From Streptomyces gossypii (GTDB lineage: Bacteria; Actinomycetota; Actinomycetes; Streptomycetales; Streptomycetaceae), in the NCBI RefSeq assembly GCF_025165795.1, contig NZ_JAJAGO010000003.1, positions 248,001 to 312,000 of the forward strand: a stretch of DNA of 64,000 bases. Reading direction: 5' to 3'. The translations under genes and the position numbers were made by a program. The notes beneath the pieces were generated by a model. That model was not told the origin of the DNA, made no database searches, and was given only the letters and a program-made list of their open reading frames with translations. Of this stretch, positions 1-8,581 are shown one piece after another (the stretch's first letter is position 1; each line of letters begins with the position of its first letter).

Positions 1-1
1 C

Positions 2-232
2 CGGGCCGGCGACCTCACCGAGGACGACCGCCGACGCCTGTACACACAGATGCGCCGCACCTTGCGCTCCGCTGTCACAGCCGGCTGCGTCCCGCCCCGC
101 GACTCCTGGCTCACCGGCCACCGCGACGACTCCGCCGCGACCTGTCCGCGCTGTGGCAGCACTTTGCACCGGTTCCGGATCGCAAGCCGCAGCACGGTGT
201 GGTGCCCGCGCTGCCAGCCGGACGAGTCCTGA
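2..232 (+). CDS. Fpg/Nei family DNA glycosylase, C-terminal end (5' truncated by window)
   Basis: The reading frame is open from the window edge to the stop. The last 30 residues hold a zinc finger of the form C-x2-C-x16-C-x2-C (CPRCG ... WCPRCQP), which is the DNA-binding finger of formamidopyrimidine-DNA glycosylase and endonuclease VIII proteins that remove oxidised bases in base-excision repair. Only the helix-two-turn-helix exit and the finger are present here; the N-terminal catalytic Pro/Glu lies outside the window, so Fpg cannot be separated from Nei. Confidence 0.8.
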   Translation, partial: RAGDLTEDDRRRLYTQMRRTLRSAVTAGCVPPRDSWLTGHRDDSAATCPRCGSTLHRFRIASRSTVWCPRCQPDES

Positions 233-244
233 ACCCGCAGTGCG

Positions 245-613
245 TCACTGGCACTCCCAGATGTTCTTGATGCGCCTGTGCCGTGCCACCAGCTCGTCGA
301 GTGCGTCGCGGGTGCTCAACAGGTCGGCGATGTGGGCGGAGAGCCGCTCGCGCTCCTGTGCCATCCGCTCCAGCGCGGCATCGGAGTTCTTCTTACTGGG
401 CGCGTCGACGCACGGCAGCAGCTCGCCGATGCTGCGGCTGGACAGACCTGCGGCATACAGCCGCTGGATGAACGCCACTCGCTCGACATGAGCGTCCGTG
501 TAATGCCGCTGTCCGCTGGCGCTGCGCTCGCTGGTGAGCAGCCCCTGTTCCTCGTAGTACCGCAAGGAGCGGATGCTGGCCCCGGCTCGTGACGCCAGTT
601 CTCCGATGCGCAC
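245..613 (-). CDS. MerR family transcriptional regulator
   Basis: A protein of 122 residues that begins with the winged-helix signature of the MerR family (RIGELASRAG ... SIRSLRYYEEQGLL), followed by a second wing (RHYTDAHVERVAFI) and a C-terminal dimerisation coiled coil (ALERMAQERERLSAHIADL). I chose the GTG at 613 because GGAGAA lies 6 to 7 bases upstream; an ATG at 661 would add 16 residues unlike the family and would overlap the putative operator. It is divergent from the ene-reductase gene, the usual layout for a MerR activator of an oxidoreductase. The inducer is not visible: no cysteine cluster typical of metal sensors is present. Confidence 0.88.
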   Translation of the reverse strand: MRIGELASRAGASIRSLRYYEEQGLLTSERSASGQRHYTDAHVERVAFIQRLYAAGLSSRSIGELLPCVDAPSKKNSDAALERMAQERERLSAHIADLLSTRDALDELVARHRRIKNIWECQ

Positions 614-648
614 GCCGTTCTCCTGTGGTGATCTGCGGCACAAGCCGC

Positions 649-680
649 TTGCCCCTGACATTGATGTGAGGTTTTAGCGT
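649..680 (+). promoter_or_regulatory. MerR-type promoter/operator
   Basis: Positions 654-671 form an 18-bp imperfect palindrome (CCTGACAT-TG-ATGTGAGG) lying between a -35-like TTGCCC at 649 and a -10-like TAGCGT at 675. The over-long spacer filled by a palindrome is the hallmark of promoters activated by MerR proteins. It faces the ene-reductase gene at 731. Inference from layout. Confidence 0.6.
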
Positions 681-730
681 AACTGGTGAGCCCGAAAGAC
701 GGGTGCTGCTGATCATCGAGGAGACCTCAC

Positions 731-1804
731 ATGCCGGACCTCTTTCATCGCTACCAGCTCGGTGACCTGATGCTGCCCAACAGGGTGGTGATGGCCCCGA
801 TGAGCCGCGTCCGGGCTGCCGTCGGCGGTCTGGCGACGCCGTCGATGGCCACCCACTACGCCCAGAGGGCGACCGCCGGTCTGATCGTGACCGAGGGGGT
901 TCAGCCGAGCTTGATCGGTCAGTCCAACCCCGGTACGCCCGGACTTCACACCGACGAGCAAGTCGCCGCGTGGCAGCAGGTGACCGACGCCGTGCACACC
1001 AACGGCGGACGAATCTTCGCCCAGATCATGCACGGCGGCCGGGTATCCCATCCGGAGACCACCGGGCTGCAGCCGATCGGTCCCTCTGCCGTTCCTGGCG
1101 TCGGTGACGTCTTCACCCCGACCGGGCCCAAACCGATGCAGACGCCGCGAGCCCTGGCCACCGCCGAAGTGCCCGAACACGCCCAGGCGTATGCCCAGGC
1201 CGCCCGCCGGGCCGTCGACGCCGGCTTCGACGGCGTCGAGCTGCACGGCGCCAACGGCTACCTGATCTCACAATTCCTGTCATCGAACGCCAACCTGCGT
1301 ACAGACCGCTACGGAGGTTCGGTGACCAACCGCATCCGGTTCGCGGTTGAGGCGGTGTCCGCGACCGTGCAGGCCATCGGTGGCGCCAGGACCGGCATCC
1401 GGCTCTCACCGGGTGGCCCCTTCTGGGGAGTCGAGGAGACCGAGGTGCACGCGCTCTACACCGAACTGCTGACCGAGCTTTCCGGCCTCGGTCTGGCCTA
1501 CGTCCATCTCGAAGCCACCACCGACGAAGAGGTGCTGGTCGCCCTCCGCCATGCCTGGCCAGGCACCCTCATCATGAACCCGGGGTTCCCGATGGGGCCA
1601 AAGCAGACCGATCGGGCCGACGCCGACCACTGGCTGGGGAAGGGCGCCGACCTCATCAGCTTCGGCCGCGCGTTCCTCGCCAACCCCGACCTGGTCGAAC
1701 GACTGCGTACCGGACTCCCGATGGCCCCCGTCGACACGGACACGTATTACCAGGGCGGCGACGCGGGCTACCTGACGTACTCGGCCTACCAGCACGCGGC
1801 GTGA
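731..1804 (+). CDS. Old Yellow Enzyme family alkene reductase
   Basis: A 357-residue FMN-dependent oxidoreductase of the OYE/NemA family, which reduces activated C=C bonds with NAD(P)H in the cytosol. The N-terminus (LPNRVVMAPMSR) binds FMN, and the block near residues 169-190 (ELHGANGYLISQFLS, then NLRTDRYGGS) carries the His-x-x-Asn pair that binds the substrate carbonyl. The family length (about 360) is matched. The start is supported by GAGGAG 8 bases upstream. The divergent MerR gene and the MerR-type promoter between them suggest induction by an electrophile or xenobiotic; this is inference. Confidence 0.93.
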   Translation: MPDLFHRYQLGDLMLPNRVVMAPMSRVRAAVGGLATPSMATHYAQRATAGLIVTEGVQPSLIGQSNPGTPGLHTDEQVAAWQQVTDAVHTNGGRIFAQIMHGGRVSHPETTGLQPIGPSAVPGVGDVFTPTGPKPMQTPRALATAEVPEHAQAYAQAARRAVDAGFDGVELHGANGYLISQFLSSNANLRTDRYGGSVTNRIRFAVEAVSATVQAIGGARTGIRLSPGGPFWGVEETEVHALYTELLTELSGLGLAYVHLEATTDEEVLVALRHAWPGTLIMNPGFPMGPKQTDRADADHWLGKGADLISFGRAFLANPDLVERLRTGLPMAPVDTDTYYQGGDAGYLTYSAYQHAA

Positions 1805-2060
1805 CGCGGACCCCCGGTTGAGGCCGACCCCCCGGTTGGGGCCGACCCCAGGCAAGCAGGGTGGGAACCGCCTCCCCACCGCCTGCTCGCCGGGGCCACC
1901 GTTCTCGGCCACGCCGTGCGGCAGGCTTGATACCTACGCGCGGTAGCCGATATCCGCGGTGGCCGACCGGCGGGCATGACAGTGGTTGCAGCAGTGGCCA
2001 GTGCTCTCTAGGCTGGAATGTGGAGAAATTATATCGGCTGGGCTGAGAGGAGTGGTCATC

Positions 2061-2453
2061 ATGACCGGCCGAAGCCGAAGCGAAGTCGAGTCGGAGATCA
2101 AGGAAACGCTGGGACTCGTTCCGCACTTCTTCTCCCGGATCCCCGACGGTCTGATGGAGTACGAATGGGAGATCTTCAAGAAGATCGAGCTCGGCGAGAC
2201 ACTCATCCCGAACAAGTACAAGGAACTGATCGGGATCGCTCTGCACTCCGAGACGAAGTGCCGTTACTGCACGCTCTTCCACACGGAGGCCGCGAAGCTG
2301 TTCGGGGCCACTGACGAAGAGATCCAGGAAGCCGTCCACTACGCGAAGAACAGCCTCGGCTGGAGCGCCTACCTCAACGGTATCCAAGAGGACTACGACG
2401 ACTTCGCGGAGGAACTGGGGCAGATCAAGGACTACCTGGCGTCGAAGGGCTGA
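2061..2453 (+). CDS. Carboxymuconolactone decarboxylase / AhpD-like protein
   Basis: A 130-residue all-helical protein with the CMD/AhpD core: a redox-type motif C-x2-C-x3-H (CRYCTLFH) near residue 72, then the helix KLFGATDEEIQEAV. AhpD-like proteins act as thiol-disulfide or peroxidase partners. I chose the ATG at 2061 (GAGAGGAG 11 bases upstream) over the ATG at 1986, because the longer N-terminus does not resemble the family. It is followed after 2 bases by a small gene, suggesting translational coupling. Substrate unknown. Confidence 0.85.
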   Translation: MTGRSRSEVESEIKETLGLVPHFFSRIPDGLMEYEWEIFKKIELGETLIPNKYKELIGIALHSETKCRYCTLFHTEAAKLFGATDEEIQEAVHYAKNSLGWSAYLNGIQEDYDDFAEELGQIKDYLASKG

Positions 2454-2455
2454 AG

Positions 2456-2668
2456 ATGCAACTCGAGTGGGCTCGGCCCGGTGTCCTGCGCGCGACTGCT
2501 CACACCTTCGAATTCGCGGCGCTTGTGGCCGCGGCCCGATTCGTGGCCGAGTCCACCCCGTCCGAGATCCCCGAGGAGGCACGGGACCAGCTTCGGCGGA
2601 TTCTGGACGAATACGATGCGCAGACAGCGCGGCTACGTGAAGAGACGCCTCCTGCCGACGTCGTGTAA
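2456..2668 (+). CDS. Small hypothetical protein coupled to AhpD-like gene
   Basis: A 70-residue acidic, helical protein starting 2 bases after the stop of the AhpD-like gene, so probably translated by coupling. It has a hydrophobic stretch (FEFAALVAAARFVAES) followed by a charged helix (EEARDQLRRILDEYDAQ). I do not recognise a family. Its position suggests a partner of the AhpD-like protein. Confidence 0.6.
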   Translation: MQLEWARPGVLRATAHTFEFAALVAAARFVAESTPSEIPEEARDQLRRILDEYDAQTARLREETPPADVV

Positions 2669-3151
2669 TTCAGCGGTCAGCAGCGCGTATCCGAGCACGC
2701 ACCCGCCTTCGGCCACAGCCAGCGGGCCGCGCCCGAATGCCTGAGGAGTTCTCCCCAGCACGCTTTGGCCCGGTACTCGTCCAGACCCGGCCATGCGCCG
2801 TGCGCTCGGGCCTCAGCGACGTTGAAACCGCGCGTGCCCGCATACCCAAGCTGGTGCGGGGCTGAGCGCGCCCAGGTGATCTTCGCAGGTACCGGCGTGC
2901 TCGGTGTCGAGGTTCTCCAGCTCCTCGGCCGCTGCCGCGTTCGTCCTCGGCGACGGGGCCGTGCTCCACCTCCAGCCAGCCGACCAGCTCCAGCAGCCGG
3001 TCCCGGTCCAGGCCTACGCCCAGCTGTTGGTCAGTGATGCGGGCAACCCTTCATCCGTTAATTCTCGGAGAACTCTTACAACCTTCCGTCGTATGCGTCT
3101 GTCTGGCTAACGACAGAGATGTTCAGGGGTTCATGAAGAGGAGCTCAGAAC
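2669..3151. other. Intergenic stretch with possible decayed minus-strand gene
   Basis: 483 bases without a convincing intact gene. On the minus strand, pieces with coding character (for example RLLELVGWLEVEHGPVAED, then EELENLDTEHAG in another frame) suggest a frameshifted remnant of unknown family. The last 100 bases hold the ribosome-binding site GAAGAGGAG and presumably the promoter of the first Stealth gene. Confidence 0.4.
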
Positions 3152-4849
3152 GTGACCGTGCGTTCCTTTGCCCGGCGGATGCGACCGCGAGTCGACCGGA
3201 AGGCCGCCGAAAGGGTGTGGCAGCTGCGTACTCTGCGGCGCCGCCGCAGGGTAGCGGTCACGGACCCGGTGCTCCGCCCGGTGGCCGTGCGCGGCCAGCA
3301 GCTGTACGGACGAGTCGTGACCCGGTTCAGCGCTGCTGAGACGGCCGCCGCCAACCTCGGCCTGGTCGTGGCCGCGCTGGAGCAGGAAGGTATCCCCTAC
3401 TTCCTGGTACCGGCCCTGCGTACGCGCCACACGGTCGGTGTGAACGCCGTCGACCGGGAGCGCTTCCTCACCGCCCTCGAGGCGCAGAACGCGGGGAAGG
3501 CGGTGTTCATCGGCAAACCGATGCCTGGCGGAAGGCTCAAGAACCCGGCGCTGTTCATGGACGGTGTGCTGCCGACCCCTCTGCGTACGGCCCCCGTGCT
3601 GCGGATCGGGGAGAACCACCTCGGCCCCTCGGGTCAGCTGCTCGCCGGGCCGGAGCTCGCCTGCGACGTCGAGTTCTGGGAAGACGGGGCACAGCTCCTC
3701 GACTCCGACGACGGGCCTCGCCGACTGGCCAAGGTGCAGCCGCAGGCGTCCGAGGACGTCTTCGCCGAGTCCCTCATCGCGCCGCGGAGCAACGGCATCA
3801 CGAACGTGCTTCCGGCGTCCGAGCAGAAGCCGGCCACGGTGCGGGTCGGCGACCGGGAGCTGCCGGGCTTCGTCCCGCTCACCCTGCCGACCGTGAACGA
3901 CGTGACCTTCCCCGTCGACGTCGTCTACACCTGGGTGGACGGCGAGGAGCTGGAGATGCGCGCCAAGCGGGCCCGGTACCAGGAGCGCGGCATCTCCGAG
4001 ATCCTGGACAAGGAGACCAACGACTCCCGCTACACCAGCCATGACGAGTTGAAGTACTCGCTGCGCTCGCTCGCGACGTATGCCGACTTCGTCCGGCACG
4101 TCTACATCGTGACCGACGGCCAGAAGCCGCACTGGCTCGACGACCGGGCCCCGGGGATCACGGTCGTCGACCACCGCGACATCTTCCCGCAGGGTGTCCT
4201 GCCGGTGTTCAACTCACACGCGATCGAGACTCGGCTGCACCACATCCCGGGCCTGTCGGACCACTATCTGTACCTGAACGACGACGTGTTCTTCGGTCGC
4301 CGGGTCACTGCGGAGCACTTCTTCCACGGCAGCGGTCTGATGAAGGTCCCGGTGTCCCCGCTCAAGATAGGCATCGGCAAGCCGCACGCCGAGGAGACGG
4401 CCACCAACTCCGCGAGCAAGAACGTCCGTCGGCTGCTGTTGGAGATGTTCGGGCGGATGACGACGAACAACTTCATGCACACCCCGCTGCCGCAGCAGCG
4501 AAAGACACTGGAGGCGCTCGAGGAGATCTTCCCGGAGGACATCCACCGCACCACGGCGTCTCGCTTCCGTTCGCCGCAGGACATCGCCATGACGTCTCCG
4601 CTGCTCTACCAGTACGCGCTGATGACCGGCCGAGGCGTGCCGGGGAAGTACAGCTTCCGGTATGTGAACATCAGCCGCCCGGACGCCGCAGTGCGCCTCA
4701 ACGATCTGCGCCGCAACCGCCGCTTCGACTTCTTCTGCCTCAACGACGTCGATGTGCCGCCCGAGGAGCGGGAGCAGGTCGGTGACCGGATGAGTGAGTT
4801 CCTGGAGGACTACTTCCCCTTCGCGAGCCCCTTCGAAAAGCAGAAGTGA
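3152..4849 (+). CDS. Stealth family sugar-phosphate transferase 1
   Basis: A 565-residue Stealth protein. All four conserved regions are visible: CR1 (DVVYTWVDGEE, near residue 255), CR2 (SRYTSHDELKYSLRSL, near 291), CR3 (FNSHAIETRLHHI ... YLNDDVFFG, near 352) and CR4 (DFFCLNDVD, near 525). Stealth enzymes transfer hexose-1-phosphate units to build phosphodiester-linked cell-surface glycans such as capsule or wall polymers; they relate to GlcNAc-1-phosphotransferase. The start is the GTG at 3152, preceded by GAAGAGGAG. A paralogue follows 15 bases downstream in the same direction, so both are probably co-transcribed. No signal peptide is seen. Confidence 0.93.
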   Translation: MTVRSFARRMRPRVDRKAAERVWQLRTLRRRRRVAVTDPVLRPVAVRGQQLYGRVVTRFSAAETAAANLGLVVAALEQEGIPYFLVPALRTRHTVGVNAVDRERFLTALEAQNAGKAVFIGKPMPGGRLKNPALFMDGVLPTPLRTAPVLRIGENHLGPSGQLLAGPELACDVEFWEDGAQLLDSDDGPRRLAKVQPQASEDVFAESLIAPRSNGITNVLPASEQKPATVRVGDRELPGFVPLTLPTVNDVTFPVDVVYTWVDGEELEMRAKRARYQERGISEILDKETNDSRYTSHDELKYSLRSLATYADFVRHVYIVTDGQKPHWLDDRAPGITVVDHRDIFPQGVLPVFNSHAIETRLHHIPGLSDHYLYLNDDVFFGRRVTAEHFFHGSGLMKVPVSPLKIGIGKPHAEETATNSASKNVRRLLLEMFGRMTTNNFMHTPLPQQRKTLEALEEIFPEDIHRTTASRFRSPQDIAMTSPLLYQYALMTGRGVPGKYSFRYVNISRPDAAVRLNDLRRNRRFDFFCLNDVDVPPEEREQVGDRMSEFLEDYFPFASPFEKQK

Positions 4850-4864
4850 CGGGGGCCGGGGGGC

Positions 4865-6727
4865 ATGGACATCCGTCACCACTTTGAAGCGCATGGGGGC
4901 GTACGGGGCGCCCGGGACGCTTCGGTGCGCCTGAGGCTCTGGCTCTCAGCCTGGCTCTGGGCGCTGCGTGCGGGCCGGGCCCGACGGCGCCTGCGGGCCG
5001 CCGTCCCCGGACTGCGCCGGGTCAGCTTCGGACCGATGCGGCTCTACGGTCGTACGGTCGCCGGCTACACCGCCGCGGACGCCGCCGAAACCGATCTCGA
5101 GGGGGTGTGCTCCCTGCTGGAAGGGCTCGGCGTCCCGTACTTCCTGGTCCCCGCCGACCGCTGGCACGGTGCGCCGAGGCAGGTCATCGGGGTCGAGGAG
5201 ACACACCGCGGCGCGGTCCTCTCCCTGGCCGCCCAGCGCTTGTCCGGCACCGTCCGGTATGTCGGCGCCGTCGGATCGGACGGCGCCGTGACGCACGCGG
5301 CACTGTGGACCGACGGGAAGCTGCCGCGGGCGCTGAGACGGGCCGCGGTGCTCCGCACCGGCGTGGTGCGCCTCGGCCCGGGAGGGCAGGTGCTCACGGG
5401 CCTCGAAACGGGGTGCGACATCGAGTTCTGGCGTCACGGCCGGGACCTCGGCACCGCCACGGGCGCGGATCCCTCCTGGCTCACCGTGCCCGGCAGCCAG
5501 TTGCCGGACGTCTTCGGCCCGGCGCTCGTCGCCCCGCGCCGCAACCCTGTAGCGGAAGTGCTTCCGGCGGCGGTGCAGAAGCCGACCGCGGTGGCGTGCC
5601 GCCGCCGCAGCGTGCCGACGTACGCCCCGTTCGCCGAGCCGGGCATCGACGAGGTGCGCTTCCCCGTCGACGCCGTGTACACCTGGGTGGACGGGGACGA
5701 CCCGGCGATGGCCTCCAAGCGCCGCGCCTATCAGGTGCTCTCCGACAATGTCATCGCTCCGCGTGAGACCGGCGCCTCCCGCTACACCAGCCATGACGAA
5801 CTGAGGTACGCACTCCGCTCGCTGGACATGTACGCCGGGTTCGTCCGGCACGTCTACCTCGTGACCGACTCCCAGATCCCCGCCTGGCTGAACCCGGACG
5901 CGGAGGGGCTGACCGTCGTCGACCACCGGGACATCCTCCCGGCCGCCGCGCTTCCCGTCTTCAACTCGCATGCGATCGAGAGCCGACTGCATCACATACG
6001 GGGTCTGTCGGAGCACTACCTCTACTTCAACGACGACGTCTTCATCAACCGCCCGGTCCAGGCCGAGCACTTCTTCCACGGCAACGGCATCGCCCGGATC
6101 CCACTGTCCCCGCTGAAACTCGGCGTCGGTGCCCCGCACCCGCTGGAGCCGGCCCCGAACTCCGCCGGCAAGAACGCCCGCGAGGTGATCAGGCGCTTCC
6201 ACGGCAGGCAGGTCACCGACAAGTCGCTGCACACCCCGCATCCCCAACTGCTGTCGGTAATGCGGGAGATGGAGAACCTCGCGATCGAGGAACTCGAACG
6301 GACCTCCTACTCGCGCTTCCGCTCCACCTCCGACGTCGCCCCGGCGTCCACGCTCCACCACCACTGGGCGATCGCGACCGGCCGGGCTGTCCCGGCCGAC
6401 TACCGCTTCCGCTATGTGCAACTGGGCACACCGGACATGCGGCGCCGCCTGGCCCGCCTCACGGCCGGTGAGGACATCGACTTCTTCTGCCTCAACGACG
6501 TGGACACCGCCCCGGCGGCCAGGTCGGCGGCCCAGGCCGTCATCCGCGCCTTCCTGGAGCGGAAGTACCCGTTCCCGAGCCGCTTCGAAGGGGCGGCGCG
6601 GACCCCCTCGCGCCCGGTCGTGCCGCTGAGCAGCTGTTGCCGTACCGACCTTGGGGTTTGCCGATCGAACGGAAGTCCCGACCGGGCCATCGCGGGGTGC
6701 TCGGCGCATACGAGCAGGGCCTCCTGA
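4865..6727 (+). CDS. Stealth family sugar-phosphate transferase 2 (tandem paralogue)
   Basis: A 620-residue Stealth protein with CR1 (DAVYTWVDGDD, near residue 269), CR2 (SRYTSHDELRYALRSL, near 305), CR3 (FNSHAIESRLHHI ... YFNDDVFIN, near 365) and CR4 (DFFCLNDVD, near 538). It aligns over most of its length with the upstream gene, indicating tandem duplication. It has an extra basic N-terminal stretch and a 50-residue C-terminal tail after PFPSRFEG that the first copy lacks; the tail is low-complexity and may be read-through past an ancestral stop. Likely partner in the same surface glycan pathway. Confidence 0.92.
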   Translation: MDIRHHFEAHGGVRGARDASVRLRLWLSAWLWALRAGRARRRLRAAVPGLRRVSFGPMRLYGRTVAGYTAADAAETDLEGVCSLLEGLGVPYFLVPADRWHGAPRQVIGVEETHRGAVLSLAAQRLSGTVRYVGAVGSDGAVTHAALWTDGKLPRALRRAAVLRTGVVRLGPGGQVLTGLETGCDIEFWRHGRDLGTATGADPSWLTVPGSQLPDVFGPALVAPRRNPVAEVLPAAVQKPTAVACRRRSVPTYAPFAEPGIDEVRFPVDAVYTWVDGDDPAMASKRRAYQVLSDNVIAPRETGASRYTSHDELRYALRSLDMYAGFVRHVYLVTDSQIPAWLNPDAEGLTVVDHRDILPAAALPVFNSHAIESRLHHIRGLSEHYLYFNDDVFINRPVQAEHFFHGNGIARIPLSPLKLGVGAPHPLEPAPNSAGKNAREVIRRFHGRQVTDKSLHTPHPQLLSVMREMENLAIEELERTSYSRFRSTSDVAPASTLHHHWAIATGRAVPADYRFRYVQLGTPDMRRRLARLTAGEDIDFFCLNDVDTAPAARSAAQAVIRAFLERKYPFPSRFEGAARTPSRPVVPLSSCCRTDLGVCRSNGSPDRAIAGCSAHTSRAS

Positions 6728-6772
6728 AGGGCTCGGCGGACACGACGCTGACCGAAGAGATAGAACCTTGCC

Positions 6773-7240
6773 ATGCCAAGCTTCGAGGTCACACCGATAG
6801 GTACAGTCCGGAACAACCGCACGGACGTCCAGCACACCGACAACTGGGGTGCCGTCCGCAGCACGATCACGATCGACGAGCGCTTCGGTGAGGCGTGCCT
6901 CCAGGGTCTGGAGGGCTTCTCCCACGTGGAGGTCCTCTTCGTCTTCGACCAGCTTCCGGAACTCGACGACTACCGCGAACCCCGCCCCTACCGCGGCCGC
7001 TCCGACCTCCCACCCGTTGGTGTCTTCGCAGGCCGAGGGCCCCGCAGACCGAACCGCATCGGGGTGACGTGCTGCGCCGTCGAAGCCGTCAACGGCCGCG
7101 AACTGACGGTGGTGGGCCTCGACGCGGTCTCCGGCACCCCGGTCATTGACCTGAAGCCGACGATGGCGGAGTTCCGCGCGGTGGACATCAAGCAACCGGA
7201 ATGGGTCAGCCGCATGATGTCGGAGTACTTCCAGCCCTAG
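6773..7240 (+). CDS. trmO: TrmO/TsaA-like tRNA methyltransferase
   Basis: A 155-residue protein of the UPF0066 (TsaA, TrmO) family. Motifs are clear: TPIGTVRNN at the N-terminus, LEGFSHVEVLFVFDQL, then GRGPRRPNRIGVT and TPVIDLKP. E. coli TrmO N6-methylates the threonylcarbamoyl-adenosine at position 37 of certain tRNAs using S-adenosylmethionine. The length is close to that of single-domain members. The gene follows the Stealth pair by 45 bases but has an unrelated role. Its stop codon touches the inverted-repeat element at 7241. Confidence 0.87.
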   Translation: MPSFEVTPIGTVRNNRTDVQHTDNWGAVRSTITIDERFGEACLQGLEGFSHVEVLFVFDQLPELDDYREPRPYRGRSDLPPVGVFAGRGPRRPNRIGVTCCAVEAVNGRELTVVGLDAVSGTPVIDLKPTMAEFRAVDIKQPEWVSRMMSEYFQP

Positions 7241-7412
7241 GGGGTGTTGGAGAAGTCCCGCCTGTCTCGCGGGGTCCGGCACGCACGCTCGCTGCGTTGT
7301 CCGTCGTCGGCGCAGCCCGCCGCGCTCTCCTCCCTCCGCCTTGCGATCGCACGCACCGGACCCCGCCAGAACCGCCCTCCGGGCAGCCGGCGCTACTTCT
7401 CCAACACGCCCC
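7241..7412. repeat. MITE-like nested inverted repeat
   Basis: The ends are inverted repeats: GGGGTGTTGGAGAAGT (7241-7256) and ACTTCTCCAACACGCCCC (7395-7412), differing by one inserted base. A second inverted pair lies inside (GCGGGGTCCGG at 7269-7279 and CCGGACCCCGC at 7356-7366). There is no room for a transposase, so this resembles a small non-autonomous element or a large structured RNA. It abuts the stop of the TrmO-like gene and may act as its terminator. Confidence 0.5.
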
Positions 7413-7452
7413 AGACGGCCCCCTCACCGCCTCTCCCTCACCTGAACGGCGC

Positions 7453-7482
7453 GCGGCCCCGGTGTCCGACCACCGGGGCCGC
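7453..7482 (+). terminator. Strong hairpin terminator
   Basis: Perfect 12-bp stem GCGGCCCCGGTG / CACCGGGGCCGC with a 6-base loop, without a clear T-run, as is common in Streptomyces. It closes the Stealth/TrmO region before the CHRD gene. Confidence 0.65.
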
Positions 7483-7788
7483 TGTTCTGGGCAGGTTCTG
7501 ACTTCTCGGATGAGGGGTTCCGGCGACGCGTTCACCCGGATGCCGAAGACCGGCTCACGGATGGAGCTGTGAGCGCATCCGGATAGGAGTGGGATGTGAC
7601 CTGCTCTTTCGGTTCTCGGGGGCCCTCTCTCGTCGGCTGAGGGCTGTCGGCTGCGGTGGCGGTGATGCTCGCAGGCGGTCAGTTTCGGAGCGTGTAAGAG
7701 AGGTGGCTCCGCGTGACCGTCGTCTGGTGCTGACAGCCACGCTGACCCGGCCATCGCATCCCGCCCTCGTCAGTTGGAGACGACACAG

Positions 7789-8568
7789 ATGAAGAAGACC
7801 CTCACCACCGCCTGCGCAGCCGCGGTGGCTGTGGCTCCGCTCATGGCCTTCGCGCCGGCCGCCGCGGCCGGCGGCATGCCCACCCCCGACCACCACAGAG
7901 CCCTGACACTGCACGCGAAGCTCGACCCGTTCAAGGTCAACAAGGTGCGCGGGCACGGATTTGCCAAGGTGCACCTCAAGGGACGGCATGTCACGGTGAA
8001 GATGAAGGTCAAGGGGCTGCTCGCGAAAGCCCCGCACGCCCAGCACATCCACATCGCCGCCAAGGGCGTATGCCCGCCGGATTCGGCCGCCACCAAGCAC
8101 AACGGCAAGCTGTCCCTGTCCACCCCGGACGGTGCCCCGTTCTACGGCAGGATCGGTGCCTCGCTGACCACCAAGGGCGACACCAGCCCCAACTCGGCCC
8201 TCGCAGTGGACCGCTTTCCGACCGGGCCGATGTACCACTACAAGCGCAGCTTCACCGTCAGCGCCGAGACCGCGAAGTCGCTGCGCGCCGGCACCGCGGT
8301 GGTGGTGGTGCACGGCATCGACTACAACGGCAACGGCAAGTACGACTTCAACCTCGGCAAGAGCCTGCTGGACCCGAAACTGCCCGCCGAGGCAACCTTC
8401 CCCGCGCTGTGCGGGGCGCTGAAGAAGTCACCGCACGGCGGCATCTCCGGCGGTCAGGGCGGCACCCAGGACAGCGACGCCGGGCTGACCACCGCAGCTG
8501 GTGCCGGCCTGCTGGCCGCCGCGGGAGGCGCGTTCTACCTGCGCCGTCGCACCAGCCGCTCCAACTGA
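7789..8568 (+). CDS. Secreted CHRD-like protein with C-terminal membrane anchor
   Basis: A 259-residue protein with a Sec signal peptide (MKKTLTTACAAAVAVAPLMA, cleavage near AAAAG), a CHRD-like domain with the HAQHIHI motif near residue 86, and a C-terminal hydrophobic helix followed by RRRTSR. The tail has the layout of a wall-sorting signal, but I see no LPxTG or LAxTG pentapeptide before the helix; the residues there are GGTQDSD. The sortase gene follows 13 bases downstream, so the two are probably co-transcribed and functionally paired. The ATG at 7789 has GGAGA 8 bases upstream; the in-frame TTG at 7774 is not preferred. Confidence 0.8.
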   Translation: MKKTLTTACAAAVAVAPLMAFAPAAAAGGMPTPDHHRALTLHAKLDPFKVNKVRGHGFAKVHLKGRHVTVKMKVKGLLAKAPHAQHIHIAAKGVCPPDSAATKHNGKLSLSTPDGAPFYGRIGASLTTKGDTSPNSALAVDRFPTGPMYHYKRSFTVSAETAKSLRAGTAVVVVHGIDYNGNGKYDFNLGKSLLDPKLPAEATFPALCGALKKSPHGGISGGQGGTQDSDAGLTTAAGAGLLAAAGGAFYLRRRTSRSN

Positions 8569-8581
8569 TCTCCGCAGCAGG

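Noticed and set aside
2670..2969. 99-residue minus-strand ORF in the gap before the Stealth genes
   Set aside because: Arg/Gly-rich translation with no motif; at best part of a frameshifted remnant, so reported only as an intergenic note.
4946..7282. 778-residue minus-strand ORF opposite the Stealth genes
   Set aside because: It is the antisense of two clear genes; composition is Arg/Gly/Val-rich and no motif is present. Typical high-GC shadow.
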